From Manis javanica (lineage: Eukaryota > Chordata > Mammalia > Pholidota > Manidae): a DNA stretch of 64,000 nt. Location of the stretch: positions 117,566,991 through 117,630,990 of the forward strand of contig NC_133166.1 in NCBI RefSeq assembly GCF_040802235.1, written 5' to 3'. The translations under genes were made by a program, and so were the position numbers. The notes under the pieces were generated by a model that was not told where the DNA came from, searched no databases, and was given only the letters and a program-made list of their open reading frames with translations. Positions 43,708 through 54,440 of this stretch are shown here, in pieces; position 1 is the first letter of the stretch; every line of letters begins with the position of its first letter.

Positions 43708-46700
43708 CTGGGAAAGGAGGACAGGAGAGCTTTGCAGACTGTCAGGCACACCCTCTGCTGCCTGCTGATGCCCCACATAGGGAGCCCTCCCCACAAAGGA
43801 CACACCCACCACACCCCATAGGGCACCCAGCCGTGCAAAAGAATAGGACTAGGTGCCCAGCCTGTCACCAGCCCACTGTGACCTTTCACAGGGGATCTTC
43901 CCAGCCCTGGGCCTCCGTTTCACCATCAGGAATAGAGGACGCCTCCCCTGAGGGCATGGTTCTCAGCCCTGGCTGCGTGTTTGCGTCATTAGGGGGCTCT
44001 TAATAAGGCTAATGCCAGGGTCAATCCCGATGGATTACAGTGCTGGAAGGAATGCAAAATGGTGAACTTATTCTGAAATAATAAGATAAAACTCTGCAGG
44101 CAGCAGCAGGGAGGGTTGACAGCCATGGCGTGGTGTTCTCTCCCTGCAGCAGGCCCTGGCTGGCCAACCCCACGTGGCGGGCCCCGGAGGAGCCCCAGTC
44201 TCCCTGCTGGGTGTGCAGCTCTGCCCTCCAGCTGGGAGATCAGGCCGCTCGACCGTGACCTGGGAGATCAGGCCGCTCGACCGTGACTGACCTCAAAGAA
44301 TCGCTTTGGGTAGAACAGGAAAGGGGCCAAGATCAGCTTCTTCTGGCCCCAGGGCGAAATCCAGGCCAGAGTTCTGTCTGCGAAGGAAGCCCTGAGAGTC
44401 ACGGGGATGCGGGCGGCCTCATCCCGCAGGCTCAGCGTGAAACTGCGGAGATGGACCCAGAAAGCTCAGCGTCCGAGGCCCCCGGGCCCTGGCTCCCTGA
44501 CCTCTCTGAGCTGCGGCTGCTGAAGATTTAGCTAAGGGCTCAGAGGGCTGGATACACCTGGTGGAGTCTTAGGCGCGCCTGAGCTTGAATGCCCACGTTT
44601 CTACCCACTGGCTGGAGAACCATAAAGAGCAAATTACTGTGCCTGAACCTCAGGTTCCTCTCCTCAAAATGGGGAGAATTCTATTACTCTAGCTAACATT
44701 TGTTGAGTGCTAACTTTGTACCAGCTTTTGTCTTAAGTGTTCTGCAAAAAGCATAAGATTAAAGCCTGGTTGCCTAGGTCAGCTCTGCTGCTTTCTAGTC
44801 CTGCAAGCTTAGGTAAGTCTCTGTGCCTCAGTTTCCTCATCTGAAATGTGGAGAGAACAATAGTACTCTACCTGCCTCCCCAGAGATGTAAGAATTAAGT
44901 GAGTTAACACATGTAAAGTGCTTAGGACAGCCCCCAGCATGAAATAAGTATGCATATCACAGCCTGTTGTTTAAAAATTATATAATACAATACCTACCTC
45001 ACGAGGCCATCAAAAGCAAGAAGGAGATAATGTACATGAAATCTAGCAAGTATGGGGCACACAATAGGTGTTTTATAGATGCTACTGTTTACTATTCCTA
45101 AGTCCTCATGAAATCCTGAGGTGTGAGGTTTATCAGCCCATTTAATAGATGAGGACCAGAAAATTTATGGAAATAACCCACTTGCTGTTACTAGTAAGAG
45201 CTGTGGGACTCCAGACTGGCCTCTGGAGATGGGGGTCTTTGGGCTGCCTGGCACCTGCCCCTCAAAAGCATTGGCAGATTCTGTTTCACGCCTTGGGAGC
45301 TTCTGTCACCTTTGAAACGCCATGCCTGAAGCTGCGGCTGACTGCCTCCTTGGCAGGATGTGGTGGACAGCCGAGGGGAGACTTGGTGCAGAAGTGGGCA
45401 AAGTAGGAAAGGCCACCCTGGGTGGGCCTCTCAGGGACCCGCCTGTCTATTCCAGGAGGATGCCCCATCCATTTCCAGCTTTGGTAAGAGCTGTCAGGGG
45501 ACCCCACTGGGAAGAAGCTGGGAAGGCAAGGACCCTGGACAGCAGACTGCATGAAGCCTCCAGCCCCAGCCCCTCCGCAGACCCTTCCCCGGGAAAGGCT
45601 TTGTCTTCCATTGGCCTGACAACTCCTGGAGGCCTCGATGTCCCCTCAGCCAAGTCCAGCACAGCCCTGGGCCGGGTAATGACCTCCCTCTAGATGCCCG
45701 TTGAGGCTCTTGGAGGCTTTAACTGGATGCCCATGTCCTCAGTGCTTGAGGCAGGGGCTAGAGAGGAACGGGCAGATTTTTAAAGCAAATGACTCCCATG
45801 CCCTCCAACACTCTCTCCCTCTGTCTGATTCAAGCCACAGTGGCTTTCAGAAAACAACCACAGCAGTAGCCACTCTTCCTGCAGGCTGACTAAGCACCAG
45901 GCACTGTGCTGAGTCTTGATGGGGGCCCACAGCTGAACTGGCCTGTAGAAATGTTCTGGTTGGTCCATAATATTCTTCAACTTTGAATACCATATTCAAA
46001 AATTAAGAGTTTATATAAAAGATAGCTTCCAGTTTCTCTTTAAAACTAATCAGAAGATCTGGCATGAGTGGTGTGGATAAAGTGAAGGTTCCTGTGGCCA
46101 GGATTCTCACCTGGCCCTGGTCGGCTAGCTCACTGCACACGTGTGGGCAATTCATTGTTATTAACTCCATATAAAGAGCTCTGCCCAGTGCTCTGGGTGA
46201 CATGGTAGCATGGTGGCACAGCTGCAAGGCTTACACAGCTGCAGAGAGCAGAGGCTGGAGTGGTGGCAGGGCCAAGGACAGAGACTGAGACAGCTTCGGG
46301 GGCAGAGAGGCCCAGAGGCAGAGACGGGCTTGCTGAACGCAGACTCGCTGTGAGTGGACGGGATTCTAGTGACTGACCTGCCACAGTTGGAATAAAGTTG
46401 GGTGTAACCCTTTCACCCCAAGAATGTTCCACTGTCATTTTTTTGGTCTCATTGAATCCATAGTGAACTTGCTGGGGCCAAAACCCATCGGCAAGACAAG
46501 TGGGTTTATGGAAATATTCTGTTCACTCACCACCTTTTCAGCCTGGAGCCTCACTAGTTATGTGATCTGTTAGGCCTCCAAGGGCATGGGAGTTCATGTC
46601 CCTTGGGAAAGAGCCTTTAGATCACTTGCTGTGTCACTAATAACAACCATGTGACTTTGAGCTTCGGTATGAACCTGGTCTCATGTCTCCAAGGTTGGGG

Positions 46701-49700
46701 CAGGTATTCTATCACTGGGAACGTTTTCATTTTCCTTATTGGGTTGGGATTATCTTTCTCCTTTCTTTTTCTGATGGGGAAACTTAGGACTTCGGCCTCA
46801 GAGAAGGGTAGTGACCTGCCCAAGTCCACAGAGTTTACAAGAGGCAAAACCAGGACTCCAGCCCAGTAATGCCGGCTTTAGAGGTCTGCACGGTCCAGGG
46901 TCGTGCCACATGACTGCCCCAGAATTTGCTGGTCTGACCACAAGCACGCAGGGCAAGGGTTTAGTGAAGTGGGTAACTTCAAAAACAAAAGCACAACAAA
47001 AGGGGATTGGGCAGGGAGAACACGCGGTGCTCTCCGTCCTCCCCGGCCCTCTGCCAAGAGAATTCTGATACCACCACACTTGTGGGGCACTTACTGTGGG
47101 CCTGGCACAATTCTAAGCATTTATACCACCCTTAAAGCTGGCACCATTATTATCCCTTTTTACAGGCAAGGAAGTTGAGGCATAGAAAAGAAAAGTAACT
47201 GCCTTGTGATTGCGTGGGTAGTGTCCTCAGCAGAAGTCAAACCCAGGCCACCTGGCCCAGAAAGGTCAGGAAGTCCAATGCCAATCCAGAAAGAAGGAAA
47301 AGAGAAGGGAAGGAAGGAAGGAAAAAAGAAAGAACAGAAAGGAAAAAGGAAAGACCTTGTCTAACCAGCCTGGCGCCCACGGGTTTGGGAAGTGGAGCTG
47401 GAGCGCCCCCTGTGGGAGAGGTTAGGCATCGCCCACGTGGGTAGTGTGTGCACCAGGCCTTGCCTCTGGGCCCCCCTGGCTGTGTCTCCTAAACTGGGGC
47501 GCTGTCACTGTGGCGGTTGAATCCTCTTTCTGGGTCTGAGCCTACGTCTTTCCGCAGCCTTTCCTGAGGCCGCAGCTGAGACCCGTGAGGAGAGGCTGGC
47601 TGCCTGTGGCTGGAGCGGAGGATGCTCCCAGAACTGGAGCTGCTGGGCCACGCAGGCAGCCCGGGCCCTGGTCCCAATCCCAGCCCACTCTCCCAGGCTC
47701 TGCAGCCCAAGCAGCTTACTGCCCTCTGCTCCTCTGTGTCCTCGTCTGTAAAGGGGATGACCTGGTGGTGTTGGAGATAAACCAGTAATGCTGAGAAAGC
47801 CCCAGCCGCGCAGACGAGCTGCTCCCTCTCCCCCATCTGGGTACTTACTCCTTGGGCTCTGGCAAGACCAGCCCCCGCAGTATGATGACCTGTCCGGGCC
47901 AGAGACCCCGGGGAAGGACACGCGAGCAGGGCACCTCCTGAAGGACACAGAAGGTGACTGAGAAGGCCACTCACAGTCCCTGGGAGTGGCTGTGGGCCAC
48001 CCTCACGGGCTGGCAGCCCTGGGGCAGGTAAGGCTCTGCTTCGAGGCCCACAGCCAGGAGGACACTTGGCTCTGCTCACCTATTAAACACCTGCTGCACA
48101 CCTGGCCTCCTGTACTCTGCTCTCCCCTGGCCTTTCCAGGCTGAGCTTGGTGCCCTCCATATGTTCCCCATTGCTGCCCCTCCACCTGCAATGGCCTCCC
48201 CTCCAGCCTGTGAGTAACAGGAGGGCAGAGGCTGGCTTGTGCCTCTATCCTAGAGCCTGGCATAGGGCCTGGCACAGAAAAGTGTCAAACAATTGTGCGC
48301 AGGATAGATGGAGAAAAGGAAAATGAAGCTGGAGCCCCAGCCTGAAGCTTCCCGGTCCACCCTCCACCTGCAGGTCTATAAGGGAGGGGAAGCCCTGTGC
48401 TGAGGGCATCTCCCGCCAGGTGGAGGTGCCCCCCACCCCAGACGGAGCAGGTGAGAGACTCCACCTCCCACAGGAACAGGAGGGAGGTCACTCACCAGCC
48501 TGGGGCTCGTCAGCAGGAAAGGCTGTCAAGGAAAGAAAGAGGGATATGGAGGCCACGTAGCATTTGCTCAATGAAAGGGGGTCTCTTGATATCATTATTA
48601 AAAATTGGGGATCTGGGGGGGTGTCTCTCTCAGATACAATGCAGGTAAAGGACTGGAGCCCCTGTGGAGGCCTACTGAGTTCAGATGGACCCCAGCCCTG
48701 GAATGATGGGGAAGAACTAGACAGAGGGCCTGTGTGGCCCTTAGGAAGTACACGGGCCTCCCCTGCTGCCAGCCAGCCTCTGAGGCTGAGACTGAAAGCT
48801 CATACTGGGATGGACCTTTTCAGAGGAATTCTGGGGCCTTGCCCAGTCCGGGCCGTCAGCCCGCGCCCCTCTGTCTGCTCAAGCCGGCCCTGGCGCCAGG
48901 GACTGAGGCAGGGCCAGCTGTGTCCACAGCAACCGCAGTGGGGCAGGGCAGCTGGGCCCCTGCAACATGAGCAGCAGCCCAGCGCCCGGCAGTCAAGCGG
49001 GGGAGGAGGGAGAGCCAGCGGCTCAGGAGACCACAGCGGCCAAACGGACTCCCAAGAGACTCACGTGTCCAACCGGATACTCGCTGCCGCCCTCCACAAA
49101 TGGCTGTTGGGAAAGAGGAAAGGGAGAAGCAGGCTGCAGGGCCGGGTGTGCCTTCAGAGCCACTTGTCTGGCTCCTGCCTGTGCCTGGCAGGTGGGCGGA
49201 GGCTGGCTTTGGCCTTGATTCTCTTCATTCTCCCCTTAGGCCTTGTCAGTGGTTCTCAAACCTGGCATTTAAACATGCTGATTCCTAGGCTCCACCTCAG
49301 ACTTACTGAACCAGTATTTCTGGTGATAGGCCCCAGAAATCCACATTTTAATGAGCTCCTTAGGTGGGAACAATACAGCCAGCTGCTGGATTTGGGTCCC
49401 CTGCTCCAAGCCTCCTAGTGACTCGCCTCCTGGCCATTGCTCCTCCGCGGTGACCAGACCCTCCACCCAGTATCAACCTCTGCCCAAGGCTCTTAGCCCC
49501 TCCTGGGGTCATGTTCTCTTTCCCTCACCGACTCATATCTGACACCTTGATGGACCCTCTGCCTTGGCTACAGCTGGTGTGACAGGCTTGCCCCCGGCAG
49601 GCAGGGTCCAGCTGGTCCGGGCTTCAGGGGCAGCCAGAGGCTGCTGCCACCCAGTCCTTGACCCCGAGGGAACTTACATTGATGTTCAGGAATCCTACGG

Positions 49701-52700
49701 CCTTCACCAAGATGTCACCAAATATACCCAGGGTGTCTACACGAGACAGTGGGAGCCGGTAGGGGTAGTGGAGAAAGTGTTGTCCATTCACGCTCACCTG
49801 GAGAGACAGACAGGCTGGTTCAGCAGCAGGTGATACCCCGAGTTCACACCCACAGGCCAGGCTTCGGGGAGCGCTCTGACCAGAGTTCTCACTGAACTTC
49901 ATACTGACTCTGTGGCACAGGTACATTCTGCAGACGAGGGGCCCGAAGCCTGGGGAGCCCAAGTGACCTTCCCGAGGTGGCAGAGCTGACAGATGGCCCC
50001 TCTGAGTGCGCCCCCGCCCCTGACAGGGCACCTTCCCACACGGTCCCTCCTTGGGCCTCTCAGCAGGCCTGCCAGCAGCAGCCTCCCCGTCCACAGCTGA
50101 GGAGAGGCAGGCTCAGGGGGCTGGGTGAACCCCTACTCCACAGGCCCCTCCAGCCACTGCTGCCTCCCACCAGCTCCCCTCTCCTCTGGAGAAGTCTGAA
50201 GGTCCTGTCATCTCTCTGGTGGGAGTTCACATCAGCAGTGAAAGCCTTGAGGTCAAGTTCCCTGTCCCTGTCCCCTGTTCCCTCAGCTGGGAGATGGGAA
50301 GAAAGAGGGTCCCCTCCTCATGGGCTCTCAATGAGCTGATATTTAGAGGCTTGGAACAGGGTGTAGTGCAGGCCCACCCCTGTGCTTGCTGAGACTGTGG
50401 CTATGGCGCCCCCTCCAGGGCCAGGCTTTCTTGTAGCAGGGCTACCAGGGCAGCTGGGAACTGAGCTCAGCAGCATCTCGGTCCTCTCGGTAATCCATCC
50501 CTCCCCCCAGTACCCCTTAACACAATGGCATGGGGAGTTCACTGGAAGGAAGGGGGGTATGGCAGGACAAAAGTTCTAGACACCTGATGCCCATCCCTTC
50601 CACCTACCTTCATTTCCTCATTTGCAAAGAGAAAGAGGATCAGGAAGCTGGCTCCTCTCTGCAGGGCCAGGCGGGGCCACCGGGCCTCGGCTTGCCAGCG
50701 CCCAGCGTGCAGGGTGTTACAGATGACATGCGGCTTGGTGGTGTGGAAGCGAGGGTTGAAGTGGATGGCGATGTCTGGCCGGGGGTGCATGCTGCAGCCA
50801 CACTGGAAGTCCACCTGGAACCTGGTGGGAAGTGAGGTTCCCCAAGGGCATCGCTGGTTGAGACCCCCCTCAGAGACCACGAAGGCAGGGAGAACCCACA
50901 ACTCGAGGCCTCTGGGGCTGAGCTCCAGATCCCCTTACCCATTGTGGAGCACCCCTTTACCTGTGTGCAGCTAGGGGGACCACTCCCTGCAGCATGACCA
51001 TCTTGCCTGCACGCAGGCCACCAAAAATTGTCGTGACATAAGGAACCACCTGATAAAGGGGAGAAAACCATCCATACAGGGTTGGAGAAAGGGCTTAGGG
51101 ACCCTGTGGAGGGGGCTTGGAGCAAAGAAGACAAAAACTCTCTCTCCTGCCCCAGACAGACAATGTCCTTATGGGCAAAAATTAGTTTTCTTTGAAATGT
51201 TTTCTTCTTCCTGCTCCCCTTTCCCAGACTTTCCCATGTCAAAGCCCCATTGCACCGAGGAAGCCAAGTGCAGCTCCCCTACCCGCTTGGAGCACCAGCC
51301 AAGCCCCTCTCCCCAGCTCCCAGGGCACAGTAGTGTCCCCAGTGAGGCTTGCTGTCCACTGGATGCCACCTGGCCTCCAGAAGCCTGTACTGAAGCTTCC
51401 TGGGGACTGTTTATTGGCCAGAGCCCTGGAACTGGGAGGCAGAAGGACAGCCAAGTTAGGACCTGCTGCGGTGGCCCCAGACGTGGACGCCAGGGGAGAT
51501 GCCTAACCATGGCCCACCTATGCCCCAAGGAAGCAGTGTGGCATTCCTAAAACACAACACACACTCTTACAACTCCCTACCTTTTTAGGGTTGTTTCCTC
51601 TGCTCTCCCTCCACCCTGTGAAATCTGACTTGACTTTCAAGGATCCTAACACCTTCTTCAAGCATCATCCACCTTTTTTTTTTTTTTTGAGCGGGCATCT
51701 CTCATATTTATTGATCAAATGGTTGTTAACAACAATAAAATTCTGTATAGGGGACTCAATGCACAATCATTAATCAACCCCAAGCCTAATTCTCAACAGT
51801 CTCCAATCTTCTGAAGCATAACGAACAAGTTCTTACATGGTGAACAAGTTCTTACATAGTGAATAAGTTCTTACGTGGTGAACAGTGCAAGGGCAGTCAT
51901 CACAGAAACTTTCGGTTTTAAGCATCATCCACTTTGATGCCTGGATTATTCCTTCCCTCCCCTGTATCCCTAGAGCACTTCACTTGCATGGCCCGCTTGG
52001 TGCGCAGGGAGGTGTGCGGCTGGCTGTGTGTGCAGTGGGGGTGGGGGCACAAGCCCCTGTCTTTCCCTTCTGAGCTCGGTGCCTGGCAGCCATGGGCTCT
52101 GACTGGGTGTTTGCAGAATGAGTGTGAATGTGCAGCAGGTCCACATCGGGCTGTATCACTGGTGAGGACTGGCCTTCACTGGTGTACTCCAACTCTCCGC
52201 AGCCTTCAGAAGCCCAAACCACCTAGAAAGAGCAGAGACCCAACAGCGCAGCCCTCCTGTGGTTGCTGGAAGCCTGAAAATTAAGGAGCACAGCAACCTG
52301 GGCCCCGGCTTCACCCCATTACCAGGCACCTGGGCAGCTGCTGAGGTGCAGGAGATGCCAGGCTGTCAGAGGGTGCACAGCACTTCAGTCCCTCCGCCTT
52401 CTTAGGCTCCAAGCCTGGCCTGTAATTAATGGAGCTGATGCAGCTCTCCAGGGAGGAGAGGGCCAAGTAGAGAATGATAATTAGTGGTCAATGGTGGGAG
52501 GGTGGTATCTGATGGGAGGTCAGCCTTCCTGAAAGCCAGAAAAATCTGTGTGGGACTGAGCAGAAGGAGGAAGCCAGGGACCCCCACTCCCTTCTGACCT
52601 GACTCCCTTCCAGGCTGGAGCTGAGACTGCCCTTCCTAGTAATCAGTGTCCCCCACAAGGATACTACCCTCCCTCCCAGAACCTCCTAGCCACCTGTCAT

Positions 52701-53015
52701 ACAGTAGGGGCACAGCAGGGGGTGTGCAGGCTCCTCCACTTTAAAAATGCAAGGACCCTGTGGGCCCAACAACCATTCACACCCAAGTGAGAATTAGCTG
52801 GTCAGCCACTTTGCTAAGCTTAAGAGGGCCCTCCAGAGCCATGGGCAGGTGCTGGGGGAGCAGGCGCAAGACGGAGGGAGTCTGGGCTCAGATGGGAGGG
52901 AGGAGTTCTGAGACCTAGAAGGTTCCAAATCAGAGCAGCTGCTCACCGGGTGGAAGACTGGCGGCTGCAGGATGAAGGGGTCAGGAAGTGGATCCAGTTT
53001 TTCTCCAGGTGACAT
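43561..53015 (-). CDS. LGALS12: LGALS12 galectin-12, complete
   Basis: Nine coding exons give 314 residues: 53015-52947, 51049-50961, 50821-50608, 49797-49678, 49103-49065, 48522-48496, 47937-47849, 44442-44292, 43707-43561. Family role: two-domain (tandem-repeat) galectin; galectin-12 is known from adipocytes, on lipid droplets, regulating lipolysis. The N-terminal CRD (about 24-164) keeps the sugar-binding pattern HFNPRF, VICNT and W-x-x-E in RWQAE. The C-terminal CRD (about 187-314) has the fold strings (GQVIILRGLVL, LALNGQGLGA, ISGSVQLYCVHS) but lacks the canonical H-x-N-x-R and W-x-x-E set, as known for this galectin. Every splice site is GT-AG and all phases agree. Two very small exons (39 and 27 nt) form the linker. 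Start chosen at MSPGEKLD; there is no in-frame ATG upstream to 53240. The start context is weak (C at -3, T at +4). It shares orientation with PLAAT4. Confidence 0.96.
44037..44098 (+). repeat. Short LINE-1 ORF2 fragment in LGALS12 intron 8
   Basis: gctggaaggaatgcaaaatgg and ttctgaaataataagataaa closely match 42640-42700 of the decayed L1 in this window, with no other L1 sequence around it. Confidence 0.75.
44232..44287. repeat. 28-base perfect tandem duplication beside a splice donor
   Basis: The unit starting ctgggagatcaggccgctcg and ending accgtgac occurs at 44232-44259 and 44260-44287. It lies in LGALS12 intron 8, four bases beyond the exon 8 donor GT at 44291-44290. Confidence 0.9.
44292..44442 (-). 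CDS. LGALS12: LGALS12 exon 8 (C-terminal CRD core)
   Basis: Acceptor CCGCAG, donor GTCAGT. 151 nt: one base completes the split codon, then 50 codons. Encodes TLRASFADRTLAWIS and WGQKKLILAPF. The Arg/Asp/Trp positions show no canonical galectin sugar-binding His or Asn. Confidence 0.95.
44690..44960 (+). repeat. MIR SINE
   Basis: gcctcagtttcctcatctg, taagtgagttaacacatgta and aagtgcttaggacag are MIR text; a good copy within LGALS12 intron 7. Confidence 0.75.
44961..45900. other. LGALS12: LGALS12 intron 7, MIR scraps and unassigned DNA
   Basis: A MIR-like antisense scrap lies around 45105-45170 (catttaatagatgagg). The rest is GC-rich DNA with chance frames on both strands. Confidence 0.4.
45944..46498 (+). 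mobile_element. Probable solo LTR in LGALS12 intron 7
   Basis: Contains a TATA-type tataaa at 46170-46175, a poly(A) signal aataaa at 46391-46396, and ends ccatcggcaagaca at 46498. The spacing and ends fit a retroviral LTR. The left end is a guess and no target duplication was confirmed. Confidence 0.5.
46740..46870 (-). repeat. MIR fragment (antisense)
   Basis: gatggggaaacttaggac, agtgacctgcccaagtcca and accaggactccagcccag are MIR core in reverse. Confidence 0.55.
47075..47270 (-). repeat. MIR SINE (antisense)
   Basis: gggcacttactgtgggcctgg, accattattatcccttttta and gaagtcaaacccagg give a nearly full reverse MIR. Confidence 0.7.
47288..47355. repeat. GAAA/GGAA purine tract
   Basis: Almost pure purine run of aagg and gaaa units on the plus strand. 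Confidence 0.8.
47849..47937 (-). CDS. LGALS12: LGALS12 exon 7 (start of C-terminal CRD)
   Basis: Acceptor TTCAG, donor GTAAGT; 89 nt, phase 0 in and 2 out. Encodes EVPCSRVLPRG, then GQVIILRGLVLPEPK. Confidence 0.95.
48118..48300 (+). repeat. LINE-2 3' end
   Basis: gagggcagaggctggcttgt, ctagagcctggcatagggcc and gtgtcaaacaattg resemble a LINE-2 terminus in LGALS12 intron 6. Confidence 0.6.
48496..48522 (-). CDS. LGALS12: LGALS12 exon 6 (27-nt microexon)
   Basis: Acceptor CCTTGACAG, donor GTGAGT; exactly nine codons, PFLLTSPRL, in phase 0 on both sides. It could be skipped without a frame change. Confidence 0.92.
49065..49103 (-). CDS. LGALS12: LGALS12 exon 5 (39-nt linker exon)
   Basis: Acceptor CCCAACAG, donor GTGAGT; 13 codons, PFVEGGSEYPVGH, phase 0 on both sides, joining the two CRDs. 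Confidence 0.93.
49243..49376 (+). repeat. hAT MER5A-type element
   Basis: gtggttctcaaacctggcat, cctcagacttactgaaccag and ccacattttaatgagctcc are MER5A. It makes up part of a long chance frame at 48564-49418. Confidence 0.65.
49678..49797 (-). CDS. LGALS12: LGALS12 exon 4 (end of N-terminal CRD)
   Basis: Acceptor CTCTCCAG, donor GTAAGT; 40 codons, phase 0. Encodes VSVNGQHFLHYPYRLPL and the VDTLGIFGDI strand, the standard galectin C-terminal half. Confidence 0.97.
50608..50821 (-). CDS. LGALS12: LGALS12 exon 3 (carbohydrate-binding core)
   Basis: Acceptor CCCACCAG, donor GTAGGT; 214 nt, one base completes Arg53, then 71 codons. Carries HFNPRF, VICNT and RWQAE, the galectin ligand residues, then LILFLFANEE. 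Confidence 0.97.
50961..51049 (-). CDS. LGALS12: LGALS12 exon 2
   Basis: Acceptor TTATCAG, donor GTAAAG; 89 nt, phase 0 in, 2 out. Encodes VVPYVTTIFGGLRAGKMVM and the QGVVPLAAH strand. Confidence 0.96.
51673..51919 (-). mobile_element. LINE-type retroposon with perfect 13-base target duplication
   Basis: Starts with a T-run (its A-tail), then gcatctctcatatttattga, which contains the reverse of its AATAAA, and three near-repeats of the aagttcttac and tggtgaac type. Flanked by aagcatcatccac at 51660-51672 and 51920-51932. Lies in LGALS12 intron 1, in the same orientation as the gene, so its poly(A) signal is on the coding strand. Confidence 0.9.
51933..52946 (-). other. LGALS12: LGALS12 intron 1 proximal part
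   Basis: No further exon or well-preserved element recognised. Confidence 0.5.
52947..53015 (-). CDS. LGALS12: LGALS12 exon 1 coding part
   Basis: ATG to donor GTGAGC, 23 codons starting MSPGEKLDPL and ending VFHP in phase 0. Upstream in-frame sequence resembles the longer human N-terminus but carries no ATG. Confidence 0.92.
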
Positions 53016-53950
53016 GAGGGGTGGGGTGCCTCCAACTGGGCTGCAGATCTTGATTCCAGGAGCCCTGCCCCCACTGGCCTGATTCGCATTACCCAGCCAA
53101 TCGTAAGTGCTGGGAGCTCTCCCAGCTGTTAGTGTCCCTGTGCCTGGCAGGGTCCTAATGCCACTTGGAGCAGGCCTGGGAGGGCAGGTCTGGGAGGGCA
53201 GTGGTCCGCCCCTGGTGCTGTAGCCCAGCTCTAGCCTCACCAGCTGAACTGGGTATCAGCAGAAATCTGTGTCCAGCAGCGGGAAGCTTGCACTAGGTAA
53301 CCAGACCCTCTAGGTCTGCAGCACAGAGTGTTGGCAAAGGGAAGCCAGGCGCTGGCTCCTTTGGGGCCAGCAAGGGTTTGTGGTTTCTGAGCCCTGGCCT
53401 CCCATCAGAGGCAGGGGTGGTGGTGGTGCATGTGGGCAGGTCCCAGGAGAGGTCCCGCCCCAGCGTGAGTGGCTTTCTGTTCCCTCCTCCCCTCTCCGCA
53501 AAAGGCTTTTACCTCTTTACCTCATTTGCCGCTTTCTCCACTCCTCTCCCTTTTGCAAGTTTTATAGTCCCCGGGGAGCCATTTCAGCATTATCTGAAAC
53601 CCCAAGGCTATTACAACACTCAGGAGTGGGGGCTGACAAGCCTGCAGCTGGAGAGGCAGCAGGAAATGCCAGGGCCCAGCTGGGGTCACAGGAAAGTGGG
53701 GTGGGGGGAGGTGAGAAAAGGGCTGGGAGAGCTGAGAGCCCCTGAGAAGATGAGGCTCAGAAAGGCAGCAAGGTGCAGTGGAGAGCAGGCGCTCCTGCTC
53801 GGTCTCTGCTCCAGCGTGCTGCGTGCCCTGGGACAAGGCACTATCTTTCTGGGACTCCCTTGGTTCATCTGTGTATTGATACAGCGACTACAGCCATGCG
53901 TGTCCAAGGGAAGCGTGTATCTGGGGCTGGGCCCAGACACCTGCAGTTTT
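53016..53950. other. LGALS12 upstream region
   Basis: Likely 5' UTR and promoter DNA for LGALS12 on the minus strand; I could not fix a TATA box or start site. A 196-codon plus-strand frame at 53378-53968 has no recognisable domain. Confidence 0.4.
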
Positions 53951-53954
53951 ATCA

Positions 53955-54440
53955 AATTCCCCCTGTAATCCTTTGGATTAGAGTCAGTCTGCTTGGGGAC
54001 AAGCACTATCCCCCTGTAACCTTTTGCCCCCAAGTAGCCATGTATCCACATGGCCCCCTCGTGCAGGTGGTATGCTGAATATGTGGTCTCTTAATGGCTT
54101 GGTGTTGGCCCAGCCCAGGCCTGCCTTGTGGACGGACACACCTTATTGTAAGGCAGACCCCTTGTTGAAGGTTTGCTTCCTTGGGGTGCTGGTCACACAG
54201 GAATGATTCCTTCTGGCATAACACGTAATACAGGCATAAATTGCTCTCCTTGGGACACATGTAATCTTTGTGCCCTCACCCCGTATAAGCAGCCCCCTTC
54301 CATCCACGATAGAGGTGCACCACCTTGTCCAGCTGGCAGCTCCTGGACTCCCTGTACATGAAGTCCCAGTAAACCCTCAGGTCTCAGATGGCGTCTCTGG
54401 ATCTTTCCTTTGGTCTTTCAAGCACTTTCCCATTGCAACT
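53955..54440 (+). mobile_element. Probable solo LTR
   Basis: Contains a TATA-like cccgtataagcagcc near 54278 and an AGTAAA at 54368-54373 followed by a T-rich part, in the order expected for U3-R-U5. Ends and target duplication are not resolved. Confidence 0.4.

Noticed and set aside
48564-49418. 284-codon plus-strand frame
   Set aside because: Runs antisense through LGALS12 intron DNA and exon 5 and through a MER5A element; no domain or family motif.
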